From CAIOGI01 sp964561875 (GTDB taxonomy: Bacteria; Patescibacteriota; Minisyncoccia; Phycocordibacterales; PALSA-1337): a DNA stretch of 52,755 nucleotides. The stretch spans positions 1 through 52,755 of the forward strand of contig CAZLQL010000005.1 of NCBI GenBank assembly GCA_964561875.1, written 5' to 3'. Below the pieces are notes generated by a model. That model saw only the letters and a program-made list of their open reading frames with translations, had not been told where the DNA came from and did not search any database. Position 1 is the stretch's first letter; each line of letters starts with the position of its first letter. Positions 16,101-26,100 of this stretch are shown piece by piece. The translations under genes and the position numbers were made by a program.

Positions 16101-17079
16101 ATATCAACCTACCGGCAGCTATTACATGCCTAACCAAAGTATGCGTATACCCCATTTCATTATCATACCAACCTAAAACCTTTACTAGATTCCCTCCAAC
16201 TACTCTTGTAAAAGCTAGATCTGCTATACAAGCATGACTATTACCAACTATATCTGATGAAACTAGATCTTCTTTTGAAACTGTAAATATTCCCTTCCAT
16301 CTATTATCTTTCGCAGCTTTTTCTAATATTGCATTTACTTCTTCTGCTGTTGTATCTTTCTTTGAAATAAATGTAACGTCAACTATAGATCCTACTGGAA
16401 CTGGAACGCGTATAGATATACCATCGAACATTCCTTTCATATGAGTCATGACTTTTGTAACAGCTATTGCAGCTCCTGTAGATGAAGGAACTATGTTTTG
16501 TGCAGCCGCCCTTCCTTCTCTTAAATCCTTTTTACTTGGACCATCTACTAGAGCTTGGCTAGCAGTGTAAGCATGAACAGTATTTAACATAGCTTTTTCT
16601 ACACCTAGAGTTTCATCTAGTATAGCCATGATGGGACCACCTGCATTTGTAGTACAGCTAGCATTTGAAGATATCTTTGTTGTTTTTAATTTATCTTCAT
16701 TTTGTCCCATGAGTACAGTTGGACTATCATCGTCTTTTATTGGAGCTGATATTACAACTCTTTTTGCTCCAGAATTTATATGTACTTGAGCTTTATCTGT
16801 AGCTGTAAATAGTCCTGTACTTTCTACCACAACATCTATATCTAGATCTTTCCAAGGAAGTTTGGTAGGTTCTTTTTCACTTATAAAGTTTACACCGTCG
16901 AGAGTAATATCACTCTGTTTATATACAGTATCGTATTTTAGGAGGTATTCCATGTTTTCTTTGCTTCCCAAATCGTTTATAGCAACAATTTCTATATCTT
17001 TATTTTCCTTTGCAACCTTATAAAAAGCTCGGCCGATTCTTCCAAATCCATTTATTGCTACTCGTATTTTTTTAGACAT
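16099..17079 (-). CDS. gap: Glyceraldehyde-3-phosphate dehydrogenase
   Basis: Glycolytic enzyme making 1,3-bisphosphoglycerate with NAD(P) and phosphate, 326 residues. The Rossmann motif VAINGFGRIGRAFY (residues 8-20), catalytic Cys142 in SNASCTTNA, His169 in NTVHAYT and the C-terminal GWYDNEMGYTHTLVRHV helix are intact. Its last 25 codons are duplicated twice downstream as relics, making its 3' end a likely integration site. It follows the surface-protein operon on the same strand after a 40-base gap. Confidence 0.97.
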   Translation of the reverse strand: MSKKIRVAINGFGRIGRAFYKVAKENKDIEIVAINDLGSKENMEYLLKYDTVYKQSDITLDGVNFISEKEPTKLPWKDLDIDVVVESTGLFTATDKAQVHINSGAKRVVISAPIKDDDSPTVLMGQNEDKLKTTKISSNASCTTNAGGPIMAILDETLGVEKAMLNTVHAYTASQALVDGPSKKDLREGRAAAQNIVPSSTGAAIAVTKVMTHMKGMFDGISIRVPVPVGSIVDVTFISKKDTTAEEVNAILEKAAKDNRWKGIFTVSKEDLVSSDIVGNSHACIADLAFTRVVGGNLVKVLGWYDNEMGYTHTLVRHVIAAGRLI

Positions 17080-17119
17080 AATATATCAATAAAATATTAA
17101 TACAAGAATTATATCATAT

Positions 17120-18478
17120 TTATATCTTTGTCTGATTGTCTTGATTTATCTGATTATTTTGACTTGTTTGATCTTTGGTTTGACTATTAGTTTGATTATT
17201 GTCCTGATTATTGCTTATTATCTCTTTTGTTTCATCTTCTTTAACCTTTTTTACAACCTCCTTTATATATCTGATCACATGATGTCCAAACAGATAGTGC
17301 ATAATGAGCGCTACAAATCCAATCAATATTATGGCAATCAAAATATATACAATATATTGCTTCAATACCTTTGTAATAACCATAGGTGGTTTTACATCTA
17401 TAGATGAATCCTTTATATTCCCAGCTTTATCTATAGCTCTAACTATTACATGTAGATTGCTACCAGATTTTATAGGAACTTGATAAGGGCTTTCTGTTTG
17501 AACAAAAACTGGCGAGACTGTTACTGGTTGACTCTTATCTATTATTCCCACTTCATAATGATCTAAACCTGACAAATTATCAGTTGTAAAGAAAGTAATG
17601 AGTGTTCTCTCAACAAAACCTACTGCGGCTAGTACGTAGTTTGATTCAGGCTTAAAATCAGCAGGAGGGATAGTATCTATTCTCATTATAAAGTGAGTAG
17701 TGTTTCCACTAATTCCAGAACTGATAGGTTTAATATGGAAATACCATATACCGTCAGTTAGTTTTTCAAAAGATTTTATATTTTCTTTTGTATCTACAGT
17801 ATTGTCAGGTATTGTATTTGGTTTATTGTCCAATTCGAAACTATATCCATCTATACCACTATTTATTTCCCAAGAAACAACAGGACTTGGACTTCTATAC
17901 CATTCATCTTGAAATGGGTGGGTTTCAGAATAAACCTTTATTCCATCTGATAACTTTGGAATTATAGTGTAATTTGCAGGAATACTGTCGAATGATACTT
18001 GAGTACCTAAACCATCATTTAATAGTAAATTAGAAGTAGAATTTATACTTATACTAGCACGACCTGTCTTTATTGCTTTAAATGTAATACTTCCTATTAA
18101 TCCTGAATCAGTGACAATACCTGATGGTATAACACCGACATAACTCGCTGTACCTCTTTCATTATCATATTTTGGTGGCTCAACCCAAACTCCAACAATA
18201 GATGTTCCACTAGAAGGCTTTACTATTGATAGTTTATCTTTATCATAGGTAATTCTAACTTCTACACCATTTATACTCTTTCCCTTAGTATTGAGTAGTA
18301 TAGGTATTTCAAATGTAGAACCTTGAGAAAAAGTAGCACTACGTGGTGAGAAAGTTACTTCGGGTTTATATTGAATTTTATTTGCATCAATTTTTACACT
18401 TTGGGCAAATACAAAACTATTATTTATATATAAATATAATATTCCTAAAATAATAATTTTTAATATACTGCGGTGCAT
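17120..18478 (-). CDS. Membrane-anchored surface protein with cohesin-like domain (452 aa)
   Basis: It has a signal peptide (ILKIIILGILYLYINNSFVFA, residues 5-25), then a cohesin-like beta-sandwich at about 38-165 (FSPRSATFSQGSTFEIPILL, GVEVRITYDKDKLSIV, ASYVGVIPSGIVTDSGLIGSITFKA). Ig/FN3-like extracellular segments follow at 170-370, with a transmembrane helix near 375-397 (YIVYILIAIILIGFVALIMHYL). The cytoplasmic tail ends in an Asn/Gln/Thr-rich stretch. Cohesins bind dockerins, and the same operon encodes a dockerin protein. It starts one base after the next upstream gene's stop. The cohesin assignment is by pattern, not by search. Confidence 0.75.
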   Translation of the reverse strand: MHRSILKIIILGILYLYINNSFVFAQSVKIDANKIQYKPEVTFSPRSATFSQGSTFEIPILLNTKGKSINGVEVRITYDKDKLSIVKPSSGTSIVGVWVEPPKYDNERGTASYVGVIPSGIVTDSGLIGSITFKAIKTGRASISINSTSNLLLNDGLGTQVSFDSIPANYTIIPKLSDGIKVYSETHPFQDEWYRSPSPVVSWEINSGIDGYSFELDNKPNTIPDNTVDTKENIKSFEKLTDGIWYFHIKPISSGISGNTTHFIMRIDTIPPADFKPESNYVLAAVGFVERTLITFFTTDNLSGLDHYEVGIIDKSQPVTVSPVFVQTESPYQVPIKSGSNLHVIVRAIDKAGNIKDSSIDVKPPMVITKVLKQYIVYILIAIILIGFVALIMHYLFGHHVIRYIKEVVKKVKEDETKEIISNNQDNNQTNSQTKDQTSQNNQINQDNQTKI

Positions 18479-18479
18479 T

Positions 18480-19619
18480 TTAAATTGAATCTATATTTTT
18501 TACCTCTTTTGATATTTTTTCTTCTATTTCACTCAATTCTGACTTTATTTCTGATATCTTTTTACCTTTCATATCTCCTTTTAGATTTGTAAAAGACTTG
18601 TGTATAGTATTTGAAACATCACTTAACTCTTGTTTTACCTTTTTTGACACATGAGCTTGGGTACTTGTACTTATCTTCCATGTCTGGAACATGATAAGTA
18701 AAATCAAAATCCCAAACAAACTTATCATTTCTTTACTCATATCAGAAAATATATTACCTATATTTACAGATATCTCATTTGAATCTGGGCTATTTTTACC
18801 ATTTTGTAATATAACTATTCCTGCCACTTTATATGATCCATGTTTTAGTGAATTTGGGACTAGTAGCGTAAAGTCGCCATTGGCATCTGTTACACCGTTT
18901 ATAAATATCTTTGTACCCGATGATGAAATAAATGTTAGTAATATTTGAGATTTTGGATAATTACTCTGTCCAACTATAGCTGGTTCACCGTACTTTAATC
19001 CAAGAGATATTTCTGGAGATACTACGTTATTACTTGGTTTACTGTCTTCAACTTTTGTTGTTGTCTCATCTATGCTTGGTGTAGTTTCTTTTATTGGTAC
19101 TGTATCTTTTACTGGTACGACTTCTTTTTGTTTAGGCTTTATCTGTAATTCTTTGACTGTATATGTTACAGAACTCAATGTTCCAGTTATATCAGTACCC
19201 TGTCCATCATTTGCCAATATCTGACCAGATTGAAATACTATTTTTCCACTTCCTGACGCTATAGCTTTTAATCTTATAGTGATTACTGTTCCAGCATTGC
19301 CTTGAAATCCTCCTAGTGATACACCTTCTAAACTTATGGTATTTGTAGATTTTGAAAAACTAGGTTCTGAAGTCCAAAAATTCAATATTGACCCTGCTTT
19401 TGAAACAGACTCGATGCTAAATATTGTTTTGGGTATTACTATATTTGCTGATATGGCATTTAAGGGTACATTTGTATTTGTTACGACTTGAAGTGTCACT
19501 GTATCCCCAACTTCGTATGTAGCACTGTAAGGAGTGATGGTAAGATCTGCAGCTTTTGTTATAAAAGGTATAAAACCGAGTAAAAAAACAAAAAGTGCTA
19601 ATTTGAAATATTTAACCAT
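18480..19619 (-). CDS. Membrane-anchored surface protein with cohesin-like domain (379 aa)
   Basis: The signal peptide (FKLALFVFLLGFIPFITKAA) leads into a cohesin-like domain at about 25-155 (ITPYSATYEVGDTVTLQVVT, NAISANIVIPKTIFSIESV, ISLEGVSLGGFQGNAGTVI). An Ig-like domain follows (about 205-285, ending PDSNEISVNIG), then one transmembrane helix (MISLFGILILLIMFQTW, about 298-314) and a cytoplasmic coiled coil of about 60 residues (LSEIEEKISKEVKNI). It overlaps the upstream gene by 22 bases, so the two are translationally coupled. Predicted cell-surface anchor for dockerin partners. Confidence 0.75.
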   Translation of the reverse strand: MVKYFKLALFVFLLGFIPFITKAADLTITPYSATYEVGDTVTLQVVTNTNVPLNAISANIVIPKTIFSIESVSKAGSILNFWTSEPSFSKSTNTISLEGVSLGGFQGNAGTVITIRLKAIASGSGKIVFQSGQILANDGQGTDITGTLSSVTYTVKELQIKPKQKEVVPVKDTVPIKETTPSIDETTTKVEDSKPSNNVVSPEISLGLKYGEPAIVGQSNYPKSQILLTFISSSGTKIFINGVTDANGDFTLLVPNSLKHGSYKVAGIVILQNGKNSPDSNEISVNIGNIFSDMSKEMISLFGILILLIMFQTWKISTSTQAHVSKKVKQELSDVSNTIHKSFTNLKGDMKGKKISEIKSELSEIEEKISKEVKNIDSI

Positions 19620-20491
19620 TTTTTTCTTTTGAATATTAAAATAACTAGGATAATTATAACAATAATTCCATATTGATGGTATATGCGTACAAATGTACTT
19701 GGGTATATGTAGACAATTAATTCATTTTTATTATTGTCTACTGCCTTTATATAAATTTTACTAACATACATAGCCTTATTTAATACATACGGACTCTCTA
19801 CTGTTTTAAATTTATCAAAATAATTTTCCTTTACTTCATAATGATTTATTCCGCTTCCTTTATCCTGTGTAGCAAAAATTAATACCTTTTGTTTATTTAA
19901 TGAAGTATTTATTTTAGAAATTATAGGAGTAAATAATTCAGGTTGTACTACGTCTTTTATACTAGTATCACTATCGTTTAGAATAGTATTTGTAATGATA
20001 GGTAGTTTTAGATTATTTAATTTAACATTTGAGTACGATACTCCACTACTATTTTTGATAGCTTTAATATAATCTACTTTTACTTCACCTTTTGTGGATT
20101 GATCTTGTTTTATTGTAATTTTAAATAAATTTTTATTATCACCAGTCAAGCCTCCAGGGATAATACCTGAAAATACTATATATTTATTATTTTCTAAACG
20201 TGGTTTCTCTAACCAGAAATTTACTGATGAATTACCATCATTTATATCTTTTACATCAAAACCAGATTCAGGAATAATCAATCTACCTTCTATTGCATTT
20301 ATAGACTCACTTTCTGTATTTATATTAAATTCGATTAAGAACTTATCGTTACTATCTTTAAACTTTTGAGTAGAGAAATTTACACTTGATGCATGTGTGA
20401 AACTGAAATTTAATAAAAATAAAACAACTATAGTAAATTTAAATACATTTTTAAAAATCAAATTATTTATTTTTGAATTACCAAATTTCAT
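19598..20491 (-). CDS. Membrane-anchored surface protein with cohesin-like domain (297 aa)
   Basis: Signal peptide (FTIVVLFLLNFSFTHA, about 19-34), then a divergent cohesin-like domain at 36-165 (INTESESINAIEGRLIIPES, YIVFSGIIPGGLTGDNKNLF). A short Ig-like segment (FTPIISKINTSLNKQKVLIF...) follows, with a C-terminal transmembrane helix (GIIVIIILVILIF) and a basic stop-transfer RKKWLNI. It is the smallest of three related anchors in tandem. It starts one base after the dockerin gene's stop, consistent with coordinated expression. Confidence 0.72.
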   Translation of the reverse strand: MKFGNSKINNLIFKNVFKFTIVVLFLLNFSFTHASSVNFSTQKFKDSNDKFLIEFNINTESESINAIEGRLIIPESGFDVKDINDGNSSVNFWLEKPRLENNKYIVFSGIIPGGLTGDNKNLFKITIKQDQSTKGEVKVDYIKAIKNSSGVSYSNVKLNNLKLPIITNTILNDSDTSIKDVVQPELFTPIISKINTSLNKQKVLIFATQDKGSGINHYEVKENYFDKFKTVESPYVLNKAMYVSKIYIKAVDNNKNELIVYIYPSTFVRIYHQYGIIVIIILVILIFKRKKWLNISN

Positions 20492-20492
20492 A

Positions 20493-21821
20493 TTATCCAG
20501 TCCAATTAAATGCCATGATACTAAAATCTACTATATCAACCTTTTTATCACCATTAACATCTACATTTGCAGGCGGATTTGGTTTTTTGTACCAAAAGGC
20601 TGCAATTGAAAAATCAATAAGATTAACTCTCTTATCATTATTTACATCACCTTTTGTTACAACATTACTTTTCTCAATAGGAACATTTTTTGTACCAACC
20701 AAAAATGCTACTGTATTACTAAAATCACTTATTTGATTGTTTAATGAAGACTTGGACTTTGTATGATGCTCCCCCATTTCCAAAACTGATGTATCAAAAT
20801 TTATTAAATAAATACCATCTTTGTCTGCATCACTTTTTAAGAAATGCTCTTTTTCTGAATTTACACTAGCTACTATTTCAGCTTTTGGAGCACTTTGGCC
20901 AAATATTGCTATATTATCACCCTTTTTTACTTCTTTTTTATCAACAGATATTGTTGGTGAAATAAATATTCCACCGATTTCTGTCATAACTGATTGTGTA
21001 ATGTATAAACTAAATGTAAATGTACTAGATTTTGAACCACTTTTGTCTTCACCATAAACACCAAAGTTATATCCTCCAGGATTTATACCTGTTAATCTAG
21101 CAGTAAAATTGCTATCTGGACCTGCAATGGTACTCAAAACTATTTGACCATCTTTTAAAATATTTACCTTACTAAGGGGATATGCTCTACCAGAAAACAC
21201 AACTCCCGTCGAATTTAGACCGGGATCTGCACTAGGCGCCCCTCCCGCTCCCCCTCCTCCACCTCCGCCACCCCCTCCTCCTCCACCACTAGGTGGTGGA
21301 GTCGAGGGTGAACTTGGTGTTGAAGAAACTTCAGTTGAAGTAGATATAGTATTTCCAAATATATCAGATACAGTTATAACAAAATAATAAGTAGTACCAT
21401 TTGTAAGTCCGGTAACTGTAGAATTTAGAACTGAACCTGCAGATGTAAAGCTATACGGACCACTTGATGTCGTTGATCTACCTATATTATATGAATTTGC
21501 TGTCCAGCCTAAAAAACCAGTTGATGCCGTCCATGAAAGTGATACCTGACCATTTCCAGCTGTAGCAGAAACAACAGGTGTTGAAGCAAATGGGAAATTT
21601 AGAAATCCTGAACCGATCTGAAAAGATGACGAACTACTAGTACCAACTGCTATTTCAGATATACTACTCCACAACTGAAATCCTGAGGAATTTGAAAAAC
21701 CGCTAGGTGCTATAACTGGATCTAATATTTTATAGCTATTTGCTGAATATTCATCTGCAAAGGATGTATTTGAAGCAAACACCATCAGTATCAAGATCAA
21801 AATATAACAATATTTTTTCAT
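20493..21821 (-). CDS. Secreted protein with FN3, Ig-like and C-terminal dockerin domains
   Basis: Signal peptide (YCYILILILMVFASNTSFA), then a fibronectin type III domain at about 73-165 (ATAGNGQVSLSWTASTGFLG). A poly-glycine linker of about a dozen residues follows, with two Ig-like repeats (about 200-375). The last 52 residues form a type I dockerin pair: DVNNDKRVNLIDFSIAAFWY and DVNGDKKVDIVDFSIMAFNW, each with Ca ligands at loop positions 1, 3, 5 and 12. There is no membrane helix, so it should be released unless held by the cohesin-like proteins encoded directly downstream. The dockerin is a firm call; the pairing is inference. Confidence 0.85.
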   Translation of the reverse strand: MKKYCYILILILMVFASNTSFADEYSANSYKILDPVIAPSGFSNSSGFQLWSSISEIAVGTSSSSSFQIGSGFLNFPFASTPVVSATAGNGQVSLSWTASTGFLGWTANSYNIGRSTTSSGPYSFTSAGSVLNSTVTGLTNGTTYYFVITVSDIFGNTISTSTEVSSTPSSPSTPPPSGGGGGGGGGGGGGAGGAPSADPGLNSTGVVFSGRAYPLSKVNILKDGQIVLSTIAGPDSNFTARLTGINPGGYNFGVYGEDKSGSKSSTFTFSLYITQSVMTEIGGIFISPTISVDKKEVKKGDNIAIFGQSAPKAEIVASVNSEKEHFLKSDADKDGIYLINFDTSVLEMGEHHTKSKSSLNNQISDFSNTVAFLVGTKNVPIEKSNVVTKGDVNNDKRVNLIDFSIAAFWYKKPNPPANVDVNGDKKVDIVDFSIMAFNWTG

Positions 21822-21829
21822 TAGTTAAT

Positions 21830-22225
21830 TTATTTACCCACATTTAGAGAAGCAACCTCTACTATTATATTGTTCTTTGGGTCATATATATAAGCCTTTT
21901 TTGACTCAGTATAAAATAGTACCTGATCACCATTTTTTGCTTTCTCAAAAAAGGGTTGATTTGATAGTTTACTTATATCACTTACAGTAGCTATTGTGGG
22001 TATTTCATTCTTTGGTAAATCTATTATTTTTCCTACTTTCTCTACGATCTTTGTTATTTCAGCAATGTCAATTTGTATATTTGTATTTTTTATATTTTTA
22101 TATTTAATAAAATATATGATTGCAACAACTGCAGATAAAACTATCAATACTAGTAATAGTTTGTAAATTAAACTTGAAAATTTAGTTTGGCTATTTGTAT
22201 CTTTTGTGAGATTTTCTTCAGTCAT
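21830..22225 (-). CDS. Single-helix protein of a tandem paralogue family (copy 3)
   Basis: A 131-residue protein with a short polar N-terminus, one transmembrane helix (about 20-45, LLLVLIVLSAVVAIIYFI) and an outside domain. The domain carries the shared pattern LPKNEIPTIATVSDISKLSN, FFEKAKNGDQVLFYTESKKA and YDPKNNIIVEVASLN. It is one of three neighbours with the same layout. It lies between the second copy and the dockerin gene, all on the minus strand and a few bases apart. Function unknown. Confidence 0.75.
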   Translation of the reverse strand: MTEENLTKDTNSQTKFSSLIYKLLLVLIVLSAVVAIIYFIKYKNIKNTNIQIDIAEITKIVEKVGKIIDLPKNEIPTIATVSDISKLSNQPFFEKAKNGDQVLFYTESKKAYIYDPKNNIIVEVASLNVGK

Positions 22226-22226
22226 A

Positions 22227-22598
22227 TTATTTTTTATTATTTATTTTAATATCTCCAAAATCTATAGGTGCAACTTCAAGTATTTTATTTGCTACAGGGT
22301 CATATAGATAAGCTCTTTTTGAAGCTGTATATATTAATACCCTATCTCCATTCTTTGCTTTTGAAAAAAAAGCCTGATTCTTCAACTTCTCTGGATCACT
22401 TACTGTTGCTACAGTAGGTATTTCATCGTTCGGTAATAAAATAAGTTTTGATACTTTATCCACCAATTGTTTTGTTTCATCATTTAAATTACCACCAGAA
22501 GCACTCTTTATCTTAATCTGATTATTTATGTAATAAATAAATATAAGTATTAAAAGCAAAACACATGTAAGTGCAATCAAGTTTGTCTTTTTCATCAT
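22227..22598 (-). CDS. Single-helix protein of a tandem paralogue family (copy 2)
   Basis: A 123-residue protein with an N-terminal transmembrane helix (LIALTCVLLLILIFIYYI) and the shared outside domain (LPNDEIPTVATVSDPEKLKN, FFSKAKNGDRVLIYTASKRA, YLYDPVANKILEVAPI). It starts within two bases of copy 3. The conserved residues suggest a small beta-rich fold kept under selection. Function unknown. Confidence 0.75.
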   Translation of the reverse strand: MMKKTNLIALTCVLLLILIFIYYINNQIKIKSASGGNLNDETKQLVDKVSKLILLPNDEIPTVATVSDPEKLKNQAFFSKAKNGDRVLIYTASKRAYLYDPVANKILEVAPIDFGDIKINNKK

Positions 22599-22652
22599 CC
22601 TATTTTATCACACAAGACAATGCCTATTATCTATTATGTGGAAAAACTTATA

Positions 22653-23099
22653 TTATTTTTTTGTACTTGTAGCTTTGGGGGTTTTTGTAACTGATGAGTC
22701 CTTTATACTAGAATCTTTTGGTAGTATTGAGGTATCTACTTGAGGTGTGACGTTTATAGGTGCAATATCAATAATTTTGTCTTGGACAGGATCATATAAT
22801 ATAGCTTTTTTTGCATTTATGTATACCAAGACCTGATCTCCCTTTTTTGCTTTTGCAAAGAATGCTTGTCCTTGGAGTTGAGATGGGTCAGATACTGTAG
22901 CGAGTGTTGGGGTTTCGTCTGATGGTAATAGAAGGTGTTTTGAAACCTTATTTACAACATCTGAAACTTGAACTTCATTTAAGGCTCTTGTATCATTTGA
23001 AATTAACTTTGTTTTATTATAAAAATAATAAACAAAATACAGCGAAGCAATTAGAAATAATACCAATCCAAAAATTAAAAATTTTATTCCTTTAGTCAT
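22653..23099 (-). CDS. Single-helix protein of a tandem paralogue family (copy 1)
   Basis: A 148-residue protein with an N-terminal transmembrane helix (FLIFGLVLFLIASLYFVYYF), the shared domain (LPSDETPTLATVSDPSQLQG, FFAKAKKGDQVLVYINAKKA, LYDPVQDKIIDIAPIN) and a Ser/Thr/Lys-rich tail of about 25 residues. It is the first of three paralogues downstream of the giant surface gene. Function unknown; likely an accessory to the surface complex. Confidence 0.75.
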   Translation of the reverse strand: MTKGIKFLIFGLVLFLIASLYFVYYFYNKTKLISNDTRALNEVQVSDVVNKVSKHLLLPSDETPTLATVSDPSQLQGQAFFAKAKKGDQVLVYINAKKAILYDPVQDKIIDIAPINVTPQVDTSILPKDSSIKDSSVTKTPKATSTKK

Positions 23100-23133
23100 A
23101 TTTATTTAATTTTAGCAGACATATATATAGTTA

Positions 23134-26100
23134 TCAATTATTATTTTGACCTTCAACTACAGCAGGTACACTTACTGTTTCTGTAGGTATAGACTGATCC
23201 TGTGATGGTGTTTGATTTTCTACTGTAGTTTGGGTATTTGAATTGCTGTTTGTATTTCCAGAATTTTCAGTGCTGTTTGAATCGTTGCTATTTGAATTAG
23301 AATTATTTGTACTCTCACTTATTGGAACTATTGTCTCAACTGGCTTTATAGGTATAACAATATCTGTTGTTGTGCTTTGATTGTTGTTTATTTCTACAGT
23401 CTCTACGATAGGTGTCGTACTTGATGTCTTAGGTAAAACAACTTCAGTAGATGTGGATGAATTTTCTATAGTTTTTACTGGATTTAGAAGAGTTGGTACT
23501 GGAATGTCACTTATAACCTTCTGGGTATTATTTGGATTGACTATATTGTTGGTATCTACTGACGATGAGGCAGTTTTTGCATTCTTGACTGCTAGAGCTA
23601 TCCAGCTAAATTGAATATCATTTTTTACATTTTTGTTTAATGTAATAGTAAATCCTTTCGTGCTCTTATTTGTAATAATAAATCTTATATCATTGTTAAA
23701 TATATTATCTGCATCTGTATCATTTGTATCACTGTCATTTAGGGATATTGAAGCATTTATTATAGGTTGTTCTAGATATTCTCTATCGAATACAACCTGA
23801 ACCTTTTTACTTCCAGCACCAACAATAGCAAATCCTGCAGTATCAGTTGTAAAGTATGGTCTTCCGAAGAATTGAACATCTGATAATAGTTCGACTATGT
23901 CTTTATTTGAACCAATCTTATTTACTGTAAGACCATTTGTTATATTTACTGGACTATTTATAGTTATAGAATTGTTTGATATATCAAACATACTTGATAA
24001 TAATGTTGTACTTGCTTGTATAGTCAAAACTTTTGAATATAACTCTGTACTACTTGAGATCAAACCTCTTACAATCAAACTATTATTTTCTGTACTTGAT
24101 GCAAGTGATTGCAACATTATCTCTTGTGTAGACGAGGCAAAATTACTCAACATTTCATCTGATATTTCACTAAAATGTTTTGATATTATATCTAGACCTA
24201 CTATACTATTTGCCATTATACTATCTGCTTTTATTCCTCCAGCAAATATCGCATTGCCATTTGAATCTATAGATAGAATATTCGCATTCTTTTGTGTAGT
24301 TGTACCGATATCCTCAGTTGTGGAAGCATTTTTATTATCTAGTTTAATAACTATATTTCCATCTATCACCTTCATAATATAACCTTTTGTATCATCACCG
24401 TTTGAAGATATAGACAATGAATTTGTATCTATATTATTTGATTTTATATCAATACCATTTATTGATTTTGAATTTACTATATTTGATATTATTTCTGGGC
24501 TTATTACCTGTGATACTACACTTATTCTATCTGTAAATATCTCAGATATTGGTGACTGTATATTTTCTCTCTTTGATTTTAGATCAGTTAAGAATGATAG
24601 TATATCTGTTTTGTCTGTAGTGGTAGAATTTGCCCAATCCTCTATTGCGCTATTTACTGATATACCATTGTAATCTATAAGATTTACAAACATCATCACA
24701 ACTCCACATCTCCTATTTGAATCAGAATTATCGTCTGGACAAATCTTGAGATTATTTTCATCTAGAGATTCTAGAGCTTTACCTATCACATGACCTGCTA
24801 GTGTAGCTTTCATAGCATAACCACTTACAGAAGAGACAGTTAGATAATCACCTATTTTTATTTTTCCATTTTCTGTTGAGACCTTTACAGGTACACGACC
24901 TATGAGACCTATAGGATAGGCGTTTTTTGTATATGCACCCGCTACAAATCCTGGAGCTGTAGAAACAACACCGAGTGTTACTCCTTGATAATTTGAAGGT
25001 GTCTTCAAGACTCCATGTGGTGTATTTGGATCGATCATTACAACATCTCCAGGTTCTAGTTCGTCTGTTGAAGTATAGTTTTCTGCGAGATCGGCACCAC
25101 CAGAATAAAATCCTCCATTTTCTGATGAATATATATTTCCATCTGATGTAACTCTAAGTATATTTGAATTATTATTTTGTAATGTTAGTAAATCTTGTCC
25201 ATTATTTAAGTAGTACGAGAATACTGTAGGTACACTTATATTTCTATACGGATAAACCATACCCGCACTACTGTTATAAACATCAGTCATTGTTCCGCTC
25301 CATGATGGAAAATCTCTTCTAAAATTTATCATTATTTGTGCCCAAGTTTCACCACCAGCATTGTATATACTTGAAGAAGGTTTATCTATGGTTACAAATG
25401 ATGTTGTTGCTAGCTCAGATTGAGAGTTTGCAACTTTTATTTCCATTGAGACATATTTATCAGAAGATTGTTTCCAACCGAGAGTTGCATTTGCACCGAG
25501 TGCGGGTATTTGTATTTGTTCAGAAATATAGTTTCCATCAGAATACCAACCAGCATCATATACCATAGTTGCAGAAGATCCTCCACCGGCTATTATTACG
25601 TACTTACCGTCTGGTCTTTGGAATGCTACAGATCCGGGTCCTATCTGATAAGTTGTAACTGGCCCAACAGCTGTCTGTCCAACTTCTGCCAATCCTGCTA
25701 CAGCAGAAGCTGCGGGTGCAGTACCGTTTGGTATTACTATGTTTGTTGCTACTGTACTACTTCCCATCAATACAAGATATGTTCCGTCTGCCCTTGGTAT
25801 CACAAGATTTCCCTTACCTGCAGGTGACGTTGTAAAAGGTGCACCTATAGAGCTAACTCCGCTGTATGGGTTGATAAGGTTTGTTGAGGTTTGAGCACCA
25901 CCTCCTGTTGTTGCACCTGCAATAATCTGCCAGAAACCATCTTGTCTCTGGAATACAGAAGCTCCGCATCCAGCTAGAGTTGTTGTAAGAGCAGTACCAG
26001 CTGTAAATTGTTTTGAGGTAGGATTATAGTTCATTGTTGTGGCACTACCTGTTGTACCATCTGCTCTTCCTGGAAGAATCTTATACATACCATTTTTCAA

